From Micrococcales bacterium (GTDB lineage Bacteria; Actinomycetota; Actinomycetes; S36-B12; UBA5976): 30,413 bases of DNA. How positions within the stretch are numbered: position 1 is the first letter of the stretch; every line of letters begins with the position of its first letter. Where the stretch lies: the NCBI GenBank assembly GCA_024640585.1, contig JAHEEQ010000045.1, positions 1 through 30,413 on the forward strand. Direction: 5' to 3'. Of the stretch, positions 21,715-29,115 are shown one piece after another. Below the pieces are notes generated by a model. That model worked only from the letters and a program-made list of their open reading frames with translations, was not told the DNA's origin and did not search any database. The translations under genes were made by a program, and so were the position numbers.

Positions 21715-21743
21715 TTTATACATTTTTCGCAACGATTTGGTAA
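21715..21743 (-). promoter_or_regulatory. Predicted promoter of the PTS operon
   Basis: On the minus strand TTACCA (21738-21743) and TATAAA (21715-21720) are separated by exactly 17 nt. Transcription would begin near 21708. The promoter starts immediately after the terminator hairpin of the preceding dehydrogenase operon, so the two operons are separate units. Confidence 0.55.
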
Positions 21744-21777
21744 CTGCCCCCTCTTAACCGAAGCTAAAAGGGGGCAG
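21744..21777 (-). terminator. Intrinsic-type terminator of the dehydrogenase operon
   Basis: On the minus strand a 15-bp stem (CTGCCCCCTTTTAGC with GTTAAGAGGGGGCAG, including two G-T pairs) closes a TTCG tetraloop of the very stable C(TTCG)G type. It lies 43 nt after the E2 stop. There is no long T-run behind it, which is common in actinobacteria. Confidence 0.75.
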
Positions 21778-21820
21778 ATGGGATTACCGCACGGGAAAGA
21801 GAGGAAATCCCAGACTTTGG

Positions 21821-22936
21821 TTAGCCCAGTTCGCGTACGAACCTTTGGACTAGGAGCGCAACATCAGCCGGGTCTGCCAAGCGATGGTCGGCAATAACAG
21901 TGATGTACAAAGTTTGATCTGCTGCTTGCTGACCAATTGAAAGTGCAACCGGCTGTGGCTTAATCAAGATACCTGCTGCCGCTACAACTGCAGAATCACT
22001 GGCATCAACTAAACCCGTTGTGCTTGATGTCAGATATTCGATTGCAATATGACCTTTTGCAGCATTTGCAATGATGTCTTTCAACTTCGCAGCAAAATCT
22101 GGCGTAGGACTTGCAGATACTGGAACTACTGGAGTTACCACACCATGAGCTGCCATCACACTGAATGCAATTTTCACTTCACCAAAACTTTGTGGTGCAC
22201 CGTTGTTCCAATTTGCATGAAGTTCTGGATGTGCGGTCAGTGCTCGCGCCCAAGCAGTTGCGATTTTTACAAGTCGATCTGTTTTGTCACTTGGCAACCA
22301 AGAAACTTTTTGGGCAAAAGTCATAGAAAAAGCTGGAATATCTGCTGATGCTGCAATTGCTTTGGCGATTGCAAGTCGAGTCTTCAAACGCTTTTCTAAT
22401 GTTCGTTCTTGACTGAGTGCAGAATTTGCTAGATTTTCAACATCATTGTGCTTAATTACTCCGCCTGCACCAGTTCCTGGCACTGTTGCGAGATCTACAT
22501 TTAGATCACGAGCAACTGCACGTGCTTTAGGAGTTGCCAAAATGTCACCAGTGTTAACGACAGGATTTGCAAGAGGTGCTAAAACTTGTGGAGCAACTGG
22601 TTGAGGTGCTTCAACAACTTGTGCCGCTACAACAGGTGTTTCAACTGCCGGAGCTGCAGCAGGTGCATCAAAAATTCCAGCCAGTAAATCTTCTTCTTCT
22701 GATTCCACCATTACAAGTGGTGCACCAACATCAAGGACATCTCCAGGATTGCCGTGCAAGGAAATAACTTTTCCGCTCGCTGTCGCTTCTACTTCCATAT
22801 CAATTTTGTCAGTTGCAACTTCGCAAACAACATCGCCAGCTTTGATTTCTTGACCAACTTGCACGTTCCATGTTAGAAGTTCGCCTTCTGTCATTGTCAT
22901 TGACATTTTCGGCATAACGATTGCTACTTGTGGCAT
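21821..22936 (-). CDS. 2-oxo acid dehydrogenase E2 (dihydrolipoamide acyltransferase)
   Basis: E2 carries the lipoyl arm and transfers the acyl group to CoA. The 371 residues show a lipoyl domain (1-80) with the lipoylation Lys44 in VATDKIDMEVEA, an Ala/Pro/Val linker (90-130), a peripheral subunit-binding domain (131-168, ILATPKARAVARDLNVDL and GTGAGGVIKHNDVEN) and a catalytic domain (about 180-371). The active-site motif usually reads DHRxxDG; here it is DHRLADP (350-356), keeping His351 and Asp355 but with Pro for Gly. It overlaps the E1 beta stop by TAATG. A terminator follows. No E3 gene is in the window. Pyruvate or acetoin are likely substrates. Confidence 0.88.
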   Translation of the reverse strand: MPQVAIVMPKMSMTMTEGELLTWNVQVGQEIKAGDVVCEVATDKIDMEVEATASGKVISLHGNPGDVLDVGAPLVMVESEEEDLLAGIFDAPAAAPAVETPVVAAQVVEAPQPVAPQVLAPLANPVVNTGDILATPKARAVARDLNVDLATVPGTGAGGVIKHNDVENLANSALSQERTLEKRLKTRLAIAKAIAASADIPAFSMTFAQKVSWLPSDKTDRLVKIATAWARALTAHPELHANWNNGAPQSFGEVKIAFSVMAAHGVVTPVVPVSASPTPDFAAKLKDIIANAAKGHIAIEYLTSSTTGLVDASDSAVVAAAGILIKPQPVALSIGQQAADQTLYITVIADHRLADPADVALLVQRFVRELG

Positions 22937-23925
22937 TACGGCTCCCGAATTAAATCTTCAACGGCTTGAATAATGTTTGGAATTTGTGGAACCACAGACT
23001 TTTCAAGTTGCGGCGCATATGGGATAGGAATATCCAAACCGCACAGACGCTTGATTGGTGCAACAAGCGAGTACAGGCTTTTGCTTTCAGCCAAACGCGC
23101 AGAAACTTCCGCCATAAATCCAACATGCTTCGGAGCTTCTTGCACCAAAAGAATTCGACCAGTTGCGCGAACTGCTTCTTCGATTGGCTCCATGTCGAGT
23201 GGCGACAAAGTGCGAACGTCGATCACAGTTGCTTCAATTCCCTTTTCGGAAAGTGCTGCAGCAGCTTCGAGGGAACGCGAAACCATTACACCAGTTGCAA
23301 CAATGACAAGGTCTTTACCTTCGCGTGCAACATGTGATTTTCCAATCGGAGTGCGAATTGCTTCTTCAGTTACAGGACCAGAAGTTTTGTACAGCAGTTT
23401 ATGTTCCAAAACTAAAACTGGATTTGGATCATCAATCGCAGAAAGCAACAAGCCTTTTGCATCTTGCGCAGTGGCTGGCATGACAACTTTCAAACCAGGC
23501 ACATGCGCAAACCAAGCTTCAAGACTTTGTGAATGTTGTGCCGCGGCTCCAGTTCCAGAACCGAGTGGCGCACGCAAAACCATTGGCACGCTAAGTTCAC
23601 CACCAAGCATGAAGTGAATTTTTGCGGCTTGATTGACAATTTGATCCATTGCTTGTGCAGTGAAGTCAGAGAACTGAATTTCAACGATTGGTTTCATGCC
23701 TACTAGTGCAGCACCAACTGCAGCGCCAACAATTCCAAGTTCTGAAATCGGAGTATCGCGAATGCGTTCTGCACCAAAGCGGTGGTAGAGATCGCCGGAT
23801 ACACCAAAAGCTCCGCCATAAATTCCGATGTCTTCACCCAACATAAACACATTTGGATCGGCTTCCATTGCTTGGCCAATTGCTTCGCGAATTGCTTCGG
23901 AATAAGTGATGATGCGGTCAGTCAT
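22936..23925 (-). CDS. Pyruvate/acetoin dehydrogenase E1 component, beta subunit
   Basis: The 329-residue beta subunit forms the thiamine diphosphate enzyme with the alpha subunit encoded just upstream. Family motifs include ITYSEAIREAI, VFMLGEDIGIYGGAFGVSGDL (in two parts near 26-46), RDTPISELGIVGAAVGAAL, VEIQFSDF and VLRAPLGSGTGAAAQHSQSLEAWFAHVPGLKVV (split across 116-148). The transketolase C-terminal domain follows (VIDVRTLSPLDMEPI). Start and stop overlap the neighbours by 1 nt. The alpha/beta split is the acetoin-dehydrogenase or Gram-positive PDH type. Confidence 0.92.
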   Translation of the reverse strand: MTDRIITYSEAIREAIGQAMEADPNVFMLGEDIGIYGGAFGVSGDLYHRFGAERIRDTPISELGIVGAAVGAALVGMKPIVEIQFSDFTAQAMDQIVNQAAKIHFMLGGELSVPMVLRAPLGSGTGAAAQHSQSLEAWFAHVPGLKVVMPATAQDAKGLLLSAIDDPNPVLVLEHKLLYKTSGPVTEEAIRTPIGKSHVAREGKDLVIVATGVMVSRSLEAAAALSEKGIEATVIDVRTLSPLDMEPIEEAVRATGRILLVQEAPKHVGFMAEVSARLAESKSLYSLVAPIKRLCGLDIPIPYAPQLEKSVVPQIPNIIQAVEDLIREP

Positions 23926-24947
23926 TAGTTACCACCTTGAATTGCGCGGTAAACACTTGAAAGAAGTTCCGCTGGATCTGAATCTGGAGCAGTTGTTGCT
24001 TCTTGAATCGCAACGCGGGTTTTTTCACGAGTTTCTGCTGCAATTGCATCGCAATCTTCGCGAGTTAAAACACCTTGTTCTATTACACGATTTTCAAATT
24101 TAACAATTGGATCTTTGTGTTTCCAATCCTCAATTTCTTCTTTCGTGCGATACAGGTTCTTGTCGCTCTTTGAGTGACCTTTCCAACGGTAGGTGATGTT
24201 TTCTACAAGTGTTGGACCATGTCCTTGACGTGCACGTTGAACAGCTTCGTGGCAAGCTGCATAAACAGCATCAGCGTCATTGCCTTCTACTGTGATACCA
24301 GGAATGCCGTAGGCTGCTGCGCGATCTGAAATATTTTCAACTTTCATACTTTTCTCAGTTGAGAAAGACATCCCATATTTATTGTTTTCGCAAACAAAAA
24401 TCACTGGCAAATCCCAAATCGCTGCAAGGTTGACAGCTTCGTGGAATGCGCCTTCGTTAGTTGCACCATCACCGAAGAAACACATCACAACGCGATCGGT
24501 GCCCTTCATTTTTTGTGCAAGCGCAGCCCCTGCAGCTATTGGAATTCCACCAGCAACAATTCCGTTTGCACCAAGATTTCCGGTTGTTGCATCTGCAATG
24601 TGCATCGATCCACCACGACCTCGGCAATAACCAGTCTGCTTTGCAAGCAGTTCTGCCATCATGCGAGTTAGGTCTGCACCTTTTCCAATGCAATGACCAT
24701 GACCGCGGTGAGTTGAAGTAATGAAGTCTGTATTTTCAAGAGCAGCACAAGCGCCAATCGCGCTCGCTTCTTGACCAATCGAAAGGTGCATCGTTCCGTG
24801 CATTAGGCCTCGTGCAAAAAGGCTGTCGACTGCTTCTTCAAAAAGTCGCACAGCCCACATACCTGCCAATGTGGTGCGAGCAGAGTCTGCAGACTGACTT
24901 AAAGGGGAGCCGTTGTGACCAAAAAGTGGGCTAATCGTGTTTGCCAT
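23925..24947 (-). CDS. Pyruvate/acetoin dehydrogenase E1 component, alpha subunit
   Basis: This thiamine-diphosphate subunit decarboxylates a 2-oxo acid or cleaves acetoin. The 340 residues contain [15 protein letters not shown] (79-93), [14 protein letters not shown] (106-119), [16 protein letters not shown] (125-140) and the cofactor motif from GDGATNEG (159) to ENN (187-189). The GGSMHIAD and LGANGIV segments resemble AcoA-type proteins as much as PDH E1 alpha. AGGAGA precedes the ATG at 24947. It is the first gene of the minus-strand E1 alpha-E1 beta-E2 operon and diverges from HPr. The exact substrate is not settled by sequence. Confidence 0.92.
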   Translation of the reverse strand: MANTISPLFGHNGSPLSQSADSARTTLAGMWAVRLFEEAVDSLFARGLMHGTMHLSIGQEASAIGACAALENTDFITSTHRGHGHCIGKGADLTRMMAELLAKQTGYCRGRGGSMHIADATTGNLGANGIVAGGIPIAAGAALAQKMKGTDRVVMCFFGDGATNEGAFHEAVNLAAIWDLPVIFVCENNKYGMSFSTEKSMKVENISDRAAAYGIPGITVEGNDADAVYAACHEAVQRARQGHGPTLVENITYRWKGHSKSDKNLYRTKEEIEDWKHKDPIVKFENRVIEQGVLTREDCDAIAAETREKTRVAIQEATTAPDSDPAELLSSVYRAIQGGN

Positions 24948-25065
24948 CTATATTTTCTCCTGCACATTCGTGCGTGTTTGACAACATATGTGCATAAGTG
25001 TTCCACATCACGCTAAGTTTGTCCATGAGGAACATTCAAGTCCCAAGTTTCAAGAATGAGGAATT
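24948..25065. promoter_or_regulatory. Divergent promoter region between E1 alpha and HPr genes
   Basis: The 118-nt gap must hold both promoters. TTGACA at 24978-24983 (plus) is a -35-like hexamer, and on the minus strand TTGTCA overlaps it, but neither has a convincing -10 at proper spacing. TAAGTT (25014-25019) fits TANNNT on the plus strand. GCACAT (24962) and ATGTGC (24988) form an inverted repeat with a long spacer. GAGG before 25066 is the HPr ribosome site. Confidence 0.35.
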
Positions 25066-25338
25066 ATGGAATTCGATGCAGTTGTAGTTTCACCTGTCGG
25101 CTTACATGCCCGCCCGGCTGCCTTGTTTGTTAAAAAGGTTGCAGCTTCTGGACTTAAAGTTACTGTGAGTCCGATTGTTGACGGAGCAGTTACGGCTACC
25201 GCAGATGCCAAAAGTATTTTGAGTGTACTTGCACTTGGGATCAAGAGCGGTCAAACCGTTCGCGTGGTCATCGAAGGCGAAAACCCAGATACTTTGGCAG
25301 CAGAATTGCAAGAAATTCTCGCTGATCCTGAAGGTTAA
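25066..25338 (+). CDS. ptsH: Phosphocarrier protein HPr
   Basis: HPr carries phosphate from enzyme I to sugar-specific EIIA proteins, here presumably to the glucitol-family EIIA at 18285. The 90 residues contain the active-site loop VVSPVGLHARPAALF with phospho-histidine His14 and the regulatory-site region DAKSILSVLALGI with Ser50 at the place of Ser46. The protein is complete and of normal length. It lies at the right edge of the insertion between ispD and ispF and is transcribed away from the E1 alpha gene. Enzyme I is not in the window. Confidence 0.95.
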   Translation: MEFDAVVVSPVGLHARPAALFVKKVAASGLKVTVSPIVDGAVTATADAKSILSVLALGIKSGQTVRVVIEGENPDTLAAELQEILADPEG

Positions 25339-25354
25339 AGCGGAAAAAGGCTTC

Positions 25355-25377
25355 GCGTAAGGCGGTTACCCTTACGC
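25355..25377 (+). repeat. Inverted repeat and -10 box directly before ispF
   Basis: GCGTAAGG (25355-25362) and CCTTACGC (25370-25377) are perfect 8-bp arms with a 7-nt loop, ending 1 nt before the ATG at 25379. TACCCT (25367-25372) inside it fits a -10 box 6 nt before the ATG, and no ribosome site is present. This may be a leaderless promoter with an operator over it, or a terminator for HPr. Confidence 0.5.
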
Positions 25378-25378
25378 C

Positions 25379-25867
25379 ATGCAAAATCGCTCACAAATTC
25401 GAACTGGCATCGGCACAGATGTGCACGCATTTGATGCCCAAAGCCCGCTTTGGCTTGGGCTTATCGAATGGCCGGGTGAAGTTGGTTTGGCAGGACACTC
25501 GGATGGCGATGTTGTTGCGCACGCAATCTGCGATTCGCTATTTAGCGCAACCGGCACGGGCGACATGGGCTCAAATTTCGGAACCGAGCGACCAGAGTTT
25601 CTAAATGCCTCAGGTGAAACTTTCCTGAAAGCGGCAGTGCAAATTATTAGTGACGCTGGTTTTGTTCCAGTAAATGTTTCGGTCAATGTGATTGGAAACA
25701 AACCAAAGATTTCTGCACGTCGAACTGAAATGCAAGATGCAATTTCTAAAATTTTGGAAGTGCCAGTTTCCATCTCAGGCACAACTACTGATGGGCTTGG
25801 ATTAACAGGCCGTGGCGAAGGCATTGCTGCAATTGCAACAGCATTAGTTGAAAAGAGAGGTGCGTAA
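25379..25867 (+). CDS. ispF: 2-C-methyl-D-erythritol 2,4-cyclodiphosphate synthase (IspF)
   Basis: IspF converts CDP-methylerythritol 2-phosphate to the cyclodiphosphate in the MEP isoprenoid pathway. The 162 residues show the zinc ligands Asp14 and His16 (GIGTDVHAF) and His48 (GDVVAHAICDSLF), plus GHSDGD, GDMGSNFG and the C-terminal TTTDGLGLTGRGEGIAAIA. In most actinobacteria it directly follows or is fused to ispD; here 9.4 kb intervenes. cysS starts 2 nt behind its stop. Confidence 0.95.
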   Translation: MQNRSQIRTGIGTDVHAFDAQSPLWLGLIEWPGEVGLAGHSDGDVVAHAICDSLFSATGTGDMGSNFGTERPEFLNASGETFLKAAVQIISDAGFVPVNVSVNVIGNKPKISARRTEMQDAISKILEVPVSISGTTTDGLGLTGRGEGIAAIATALVEKRGA

Positions 25868-25869
25868 GT

Positions 25870-27288
25870 ATGAGTTTGCACCTCTACGACACTTCTTCAA
25901 GATCACTTCGACCTTTCACACCAATTAAGCCTGGCGAAGTCTCGATGTATTTGTGCGGTGCAACTGTGCAAAGTAATCCGCACGTTGGACATTTACGTTC
26001 CGGTTTAGTTTTCGATGTATTAACTCGTTGGTTGGTAAAACAAAATTACAAAGTAACGCTTTGCCGAAATGTTACTGACATTGATGACAAGATTTTGCAT
26101 AAAGCTATTCACGAAGAGCGTCCTTGGTGGGCAGTAGCGCAACATTACGAACGTGCTTTTCAAGAGGCATATTCATTGCTTGGTTGCATTCCACCAACAA
26201 TTGAACCACGAGCAACTGGACATGTGACTCAAATGATTGAGTTGATGGAAGAGTTAATCAAACGTGGACATGCATATCCTTCAAATGGTGATGTTTACTT
26301 CGATGTGCGTTCTTTCGAACAATACGGCACACTTTCAAATCAAAAACCGGATGACATGTTGGCTGCAACAGATTCTGAGCATGCATCAAGTAAAAAAGAT
26401 ATACGCGACTTTGCGCTTTGGAAGGGCTCAAAAGCTGGCGAACCTGCTTGGCCAACACCTTGGGGAGCTGGACGACCAGGTTGGCACCTCGAATGTTCAG
26501 CAATGGCTGCCATGTATCTAGGTGACAACTTTGACATTCATGGTGGTGGACTAGATCTAGTTTTTCCACATCACGAAAATGAGATTGCGCAATCAAAAGC
26601 GGCTGGACAAAAGTTTGCAAACTATTGGCTACACAATGCTTGGGTGACAACTTCGGGTGAAAAGATGAGTAAATCACTCGGAAATTCACTTGTTGTTTTC
26701 GACGTGCTTCAACGTATTCGTGCAATAGAACTTCGCTGGTATTTAGTTAGTGCGCACTATCGCAGCAATTTGGAATTTTCAGATGAGGCTCTCCAAGAAT
26801 CAGGCGCAGCTTTCCGTCGCATCGAGGGTTTTGTAAAACGGGCAAGTGAAATTGTTGGCGAAGAATCTATTGCAGAAGTCGTAATTGATGCCGGATTCAG
26901 TGCAGCAATGAATGATGACCTAGGCGTTCCCGCAGCCCTTGCAGTTGTGCATGAAATAGTTACAGAGGGAAATAAAGAGCTCCAAAAAGGTGCTAAGTCA
27001 GATCTACAAGCACTATCAAAAACTTTGCTACAGGTGCGCGCGATGTTAGATGTACTCGGCGTTGATCCTTTGGCAAAAAATTGGAATTCAGACTCAAATG
27101 ATTCAAAAGTTTTAAGAGAAATTGTTGATGCGTTAGTAAGTACACAATTGCAAATGCGCCAGCAAGCACGTGAACACAAAGATTTTGCAAAAGCAGATGA
27201 AATCCGCGACTCCTTAGCAGACGCCGGAATTTCAATTGACGATACCCCAAATGGCGCGCGTTGGTCGGTCATGGAAAGTGATAACTAA
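25870..27288 (+). CDS. cysS: Cysteine-tRNA ligase
   Basis: CysS charges tRNA-Cys. The 472 residues contain YLCGATVQSNPHVGHLRSGL with the HIGH-type motif HVGH (38-41), zinc ligands Cys29, Cys209, His234 and Glu238, and KMSKS (265-269), followed by the anticodon-binding DALR-type region ending in KADEIRDSLADAGISIDDTPNGARW. Motifs distinguish it from the mycothiol ligase MshC. Gene order ispF-cysS-rlmB is conserved with M. tuberculosis (Rv3581c-Rv3579c). The stop overlaps the rlmB start. Confidence 0.96.
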   Translation: MSLHLYDTSSRSLRPFTPIKPGEVSMYLCGATVQSNPHVGHLRSGLVFDVLTRWLVKQNYKVTLCRNVTDIDDKILHKAIHEERPWWAVAQHYERAFQEAYSLLGCIPPTIEPRATGHVTQMIELMEELIKRGHAYPSNGDVYFDVRSFEQYGTLSNQKPDDMLAATDSEHASSKKDIRDFALWKGSKAGEPAWPTPWGAGRPGWHLECSAMAAMYLGDNFDIHGGGLDLVFPHHENEIAQSKAAGQKFANYWLHNAWVTTSGEKMSKSLGNSLVVFDVLQRIRAIELRWYLVSAHYRSNLEFSDEALQESGAAFRRIEGFVKRASEIVGEESIAEVVIDAGFSAAMNDDLGVPAALAVVHEIVTEGNKELQKGAKSDLQALSKTLLQVRAMLDVLGVDPLAKNWNSDSNDSKVLREIVDALVSTQLQMRQQAREHKDFAKADEIRDSLADAGISIDDTPNGARWSVMESDN

Positions 27289-28238
27289 TGGCAGGCAATT
27301 CACAACGCAAAGGTGCGATGCGTAAGACTTCTAAAAAAGGAAGCACAGTTGGTTCAGGTGGACAACGCCGCAAAGGTCTAGAAGGCCGTGGCCCAACACC
27401 TAAAGCAGAAGATCGCAAACAACATAAGGCGTACAAAGGAGCTGCGAAGAAAACTACTCGCACTTCTGGAACTGCAAGTGCAACCTCAGTCCGTTCAAGT
27501 CGCGCGACCAAAGCGCAACTAGATGTTGTAGTTGGACGTAATCCAGTTGTAGAGGCATTGCGGGCAAAAGTTCCAGCAATTGCACTGCATGTTGCAACCG
27601 GTATTGAATATGACGAAAGAGTTCGCGAAGCCCTCGATTTGGCATCTGAGCAGGACTTAAAAATTCTTGAAGTTGGAAAACTACAGATTGAACGTATTGC
27701 AGGAGTAGCACTCCATCAGGGATTAGCGCTGACTGTTAAACCTTACAAATACCCTGATGTAGAAGATGTAATCGGCACATCCAAACTGATTGTGGCACTC
27801 GATGGAGTTACCGATCCAAGAAATCTTGGCGCAGTTGTCCGATCGGCAGCGGCATTCGGTGCAGGTGCGGTTGTACTCCCAGAGCGTCGCAGTACTGGTA
27901 TGACTGCGGTTGCGTGGCGGACATCGGCCGGAGCTGCAGCTCGAGTTCCAGTGGCGCGTGCAACAAACTTGAATCGCGCAATTGAAGGATTCAAAAAGGC
28001 CGGTTACTTCGTGATTGGACTAGATGCAGACGGTGAGCAAAGTGTCTCGCAAGCTGCAAGTAATCTTGGCAAATCCAAAGTCTTATTGGTAATAGGTAGT
28101 GAAGGTAAAGGTCTATCGCGTTTGGTGGCTGAAAACTGCGATGTTATAGCTTCAATTCCAATGACAAGCGATACTGAATCTTTAAACGCTTCAGTTGCTG
28201 CTGGTATCGCACTTTATGCAATTGCGCAGGTTCAGTAA
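27288..28238 (+). CDS. rlmB: 23S rRNA (guanosine-2'-O-)-methyltransferase, RlmB/SpoU family
   Basis: The enzyme methylates a guanosine ribose in 23S rRNA with SAM. The 316 residues have a long basic N-terminal tail (1-75, many Lys, Arg, Gly), a small substrate-binding domain (VVGRNPVVEALRA onward, about 82-150) and a SpoU knot domain with motifs NLGAVVRSAAAFGAGAVVLP, LLVIGSEGKGLSRL and IPMTSDTESLNASVAAGIALY. The basic tail is usual in actinobacterial homologues. It starts within the cysS stop (TAATG). The exact methylated base is inferred from the family. Confidence 0.92.
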   Translation: MAGNSQRKGAMRKTSKKGSTVGSGGQRRKGLEGRGPTPKAEDRKQHKAYKGAAKKTTRTSGTASATSVRSSRATKAQLDVVVGRNPVVEALRAKVPAIALHVATGIEYDERVREALDLASEQDLKILEVGKLQIERIAGVALHQGLALTVKPYKYPDVEDVIGTSKLIVALDGVTDPRNLGAVVRSAAAFGAGAVVLPERRSTGMTAVAWRTSAGAAARVPVARATNLNRAIEGFKKAGYFVIGLDADGEQSVSQAASNLGKSKVLLVIGSEGKGLSRLVAENCDVIASIPMTSDTESLNASVAAGIALYAIAQVQ

Positions 28239-28772
28239 TTGACAGTTTTTGAAACCGAAAGACTCATTTGCAAATCCCTATCTCTTGCTGATTACGCAGC
28301 ATTTGAAGCTGGTCACGAACCGCAGTGGGAAGGATTTACAAATCCTTACAAGCATTTGGTTGATGGCCCGAGCCCACTTCGCCATCGAATTCCGCGCATA
28401 AAAGTTGATCCAACATTCGCAGATATTGGCTTAATTTTGGCCATCGAAAAGTCTAAGAAAATAATCATCGGCTCCGCTGGTTTTCACGACCAACCCGACG
28501 AAAATGGAATGATTGAAATTGGTTTTGGAATTTTGCCTGAATTCCAAAATCGCGGCTTTGGTAAAGAACTACTGCACGGCATGTGGAAAATGATTTTGGA
28601 AAATCCAAATGTCAAAACTTTGCGTTACACAGTTTCACCAGAAAACGATCCGTCAATGCACATCATTAAAAACTTGAACTTCAACCTTGTAGGTGAACAA
28701 ATTGATGAAGAAGATGGTCTCGAATTAATCTATGAATTAAGCGCCGACGAGTATAGACAGCGACTTAATTAG
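28239..28772 (+). CDS. GNAT-family N-acetyltransferase (RimJ/RimL type)
   Basis: A 177-residue acetyltransferase of unknown acceptor. The start is TTG at 28239, directly after the rlmB stop, giving MTVFETERLICKSLSL. Motif A with the acetyl-CoA loop is EIGFGILPEFQNRGFGKELL, and SPENDPSMHIIKNLNFNLVG is the typical C-terminal part. It is the end of the ispF-cysS-rlmB group. Its stop overlaps that of the VOC gene by 8 nt. Confidence 0.82.
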   Translation: MTVFETERLICKSLSLADYAAFEAGHEPQWEGFTNPYKHLVDGPSPLRHRIPRIKVDPTFADIGLILAIEKSKKIIIGSAGFHDQPDENGMIEIGFGILPEFQNRGFGKELLHGMWKMILENPNVKTLRYTVSPENDPSMHIIKNLNFNLVGEQIDEEDGLELIYELSADEYRQRLN

Positions 28773-29115
28773 GGCGGGCTGCAAGGATGCAGAATTCATT
28801 ACCCTCGACGTCGGCCATAACTTTCCAGGATTCGTCACCTTTTTGACCGATGTTCACGCGCGTCGCACCAAGCAATACAGCTTTTTCAATTTCAGCTGCT
28901 TGATCGCTTGGACGCAAATCGAAATGCAAACGATTTTTAAAAACTTTGTCATCTGGAGTTTTTAGAAACAAAATGTCCGGTGTTCCAGCTTCGAATTCCA
29001 GCCAGTATTGCTCATCGCCATCGTGGTCTAGCTTTCCACCTAACATTCCGTGCCAAAAAGCTGACAGAAGTTCTGGATTATGCGCATCAACAGTTATGCA
29101 TTGAAGTTTCAGCAT
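28765..29115 (-). CDS. VOC-superfamily (glyoxalase-like) protein
   Basis: A 116-residue protein with two beta-alpha-beta-beta-beta units: LQCITVDAHNPELLSAFWHGMLGG at the start, YWLEFEAGTPDILFLKTP, RLHFDLRP (62-69) and VMADVEGNEFCILAARP at the end. This is a Glyoxalase_6-like fold common in actinobacteria, without a certain substrate. Potential metal ligands are His64 and Glu107. It overlaps the upstream gene by 7 nt and likely belongs to the DUF4032 operon. Confidence 0.78.
   Translation of the reverse strand: MLKLQCITVDAHNPELLSAFWHGMLGGKLDHDGDEQYWLEFEAGTPDILFLKTPDDKVFKNRLHFDLRPSDQAAEIEKAVLLGATRVNIGQKGDESWKVMADVEGNEFCILAARPN

Noticed and set aside
22973..23617. 214-codon frame antisense to the E1 beta gene
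   Set aside because: Composition (Ser/Arg/Thr-rich, low complexity) is that of a shadow of a well-conserved enzyme gene; no homology or start signal.
24988..25059. 23-codon frame upstream of ptsH, ending just before its ribosome site
   Set aside because: No ribosome site or well-placed -10 box, no recognisable leader pattern, and its middle looks like ordinary promoter sequence.
15962..25338. Evidence for a phage or integrative element at the island
   Set aside because: No integrase, transposase, tRNA target, direct repeats or marked base-composition change could be seen.
26757..27272. 171-codon antisense frame within cysS
   Set aside because: cysS covers the region with full motif conservation; the antisense frame is Ser/Ala-rich noise.
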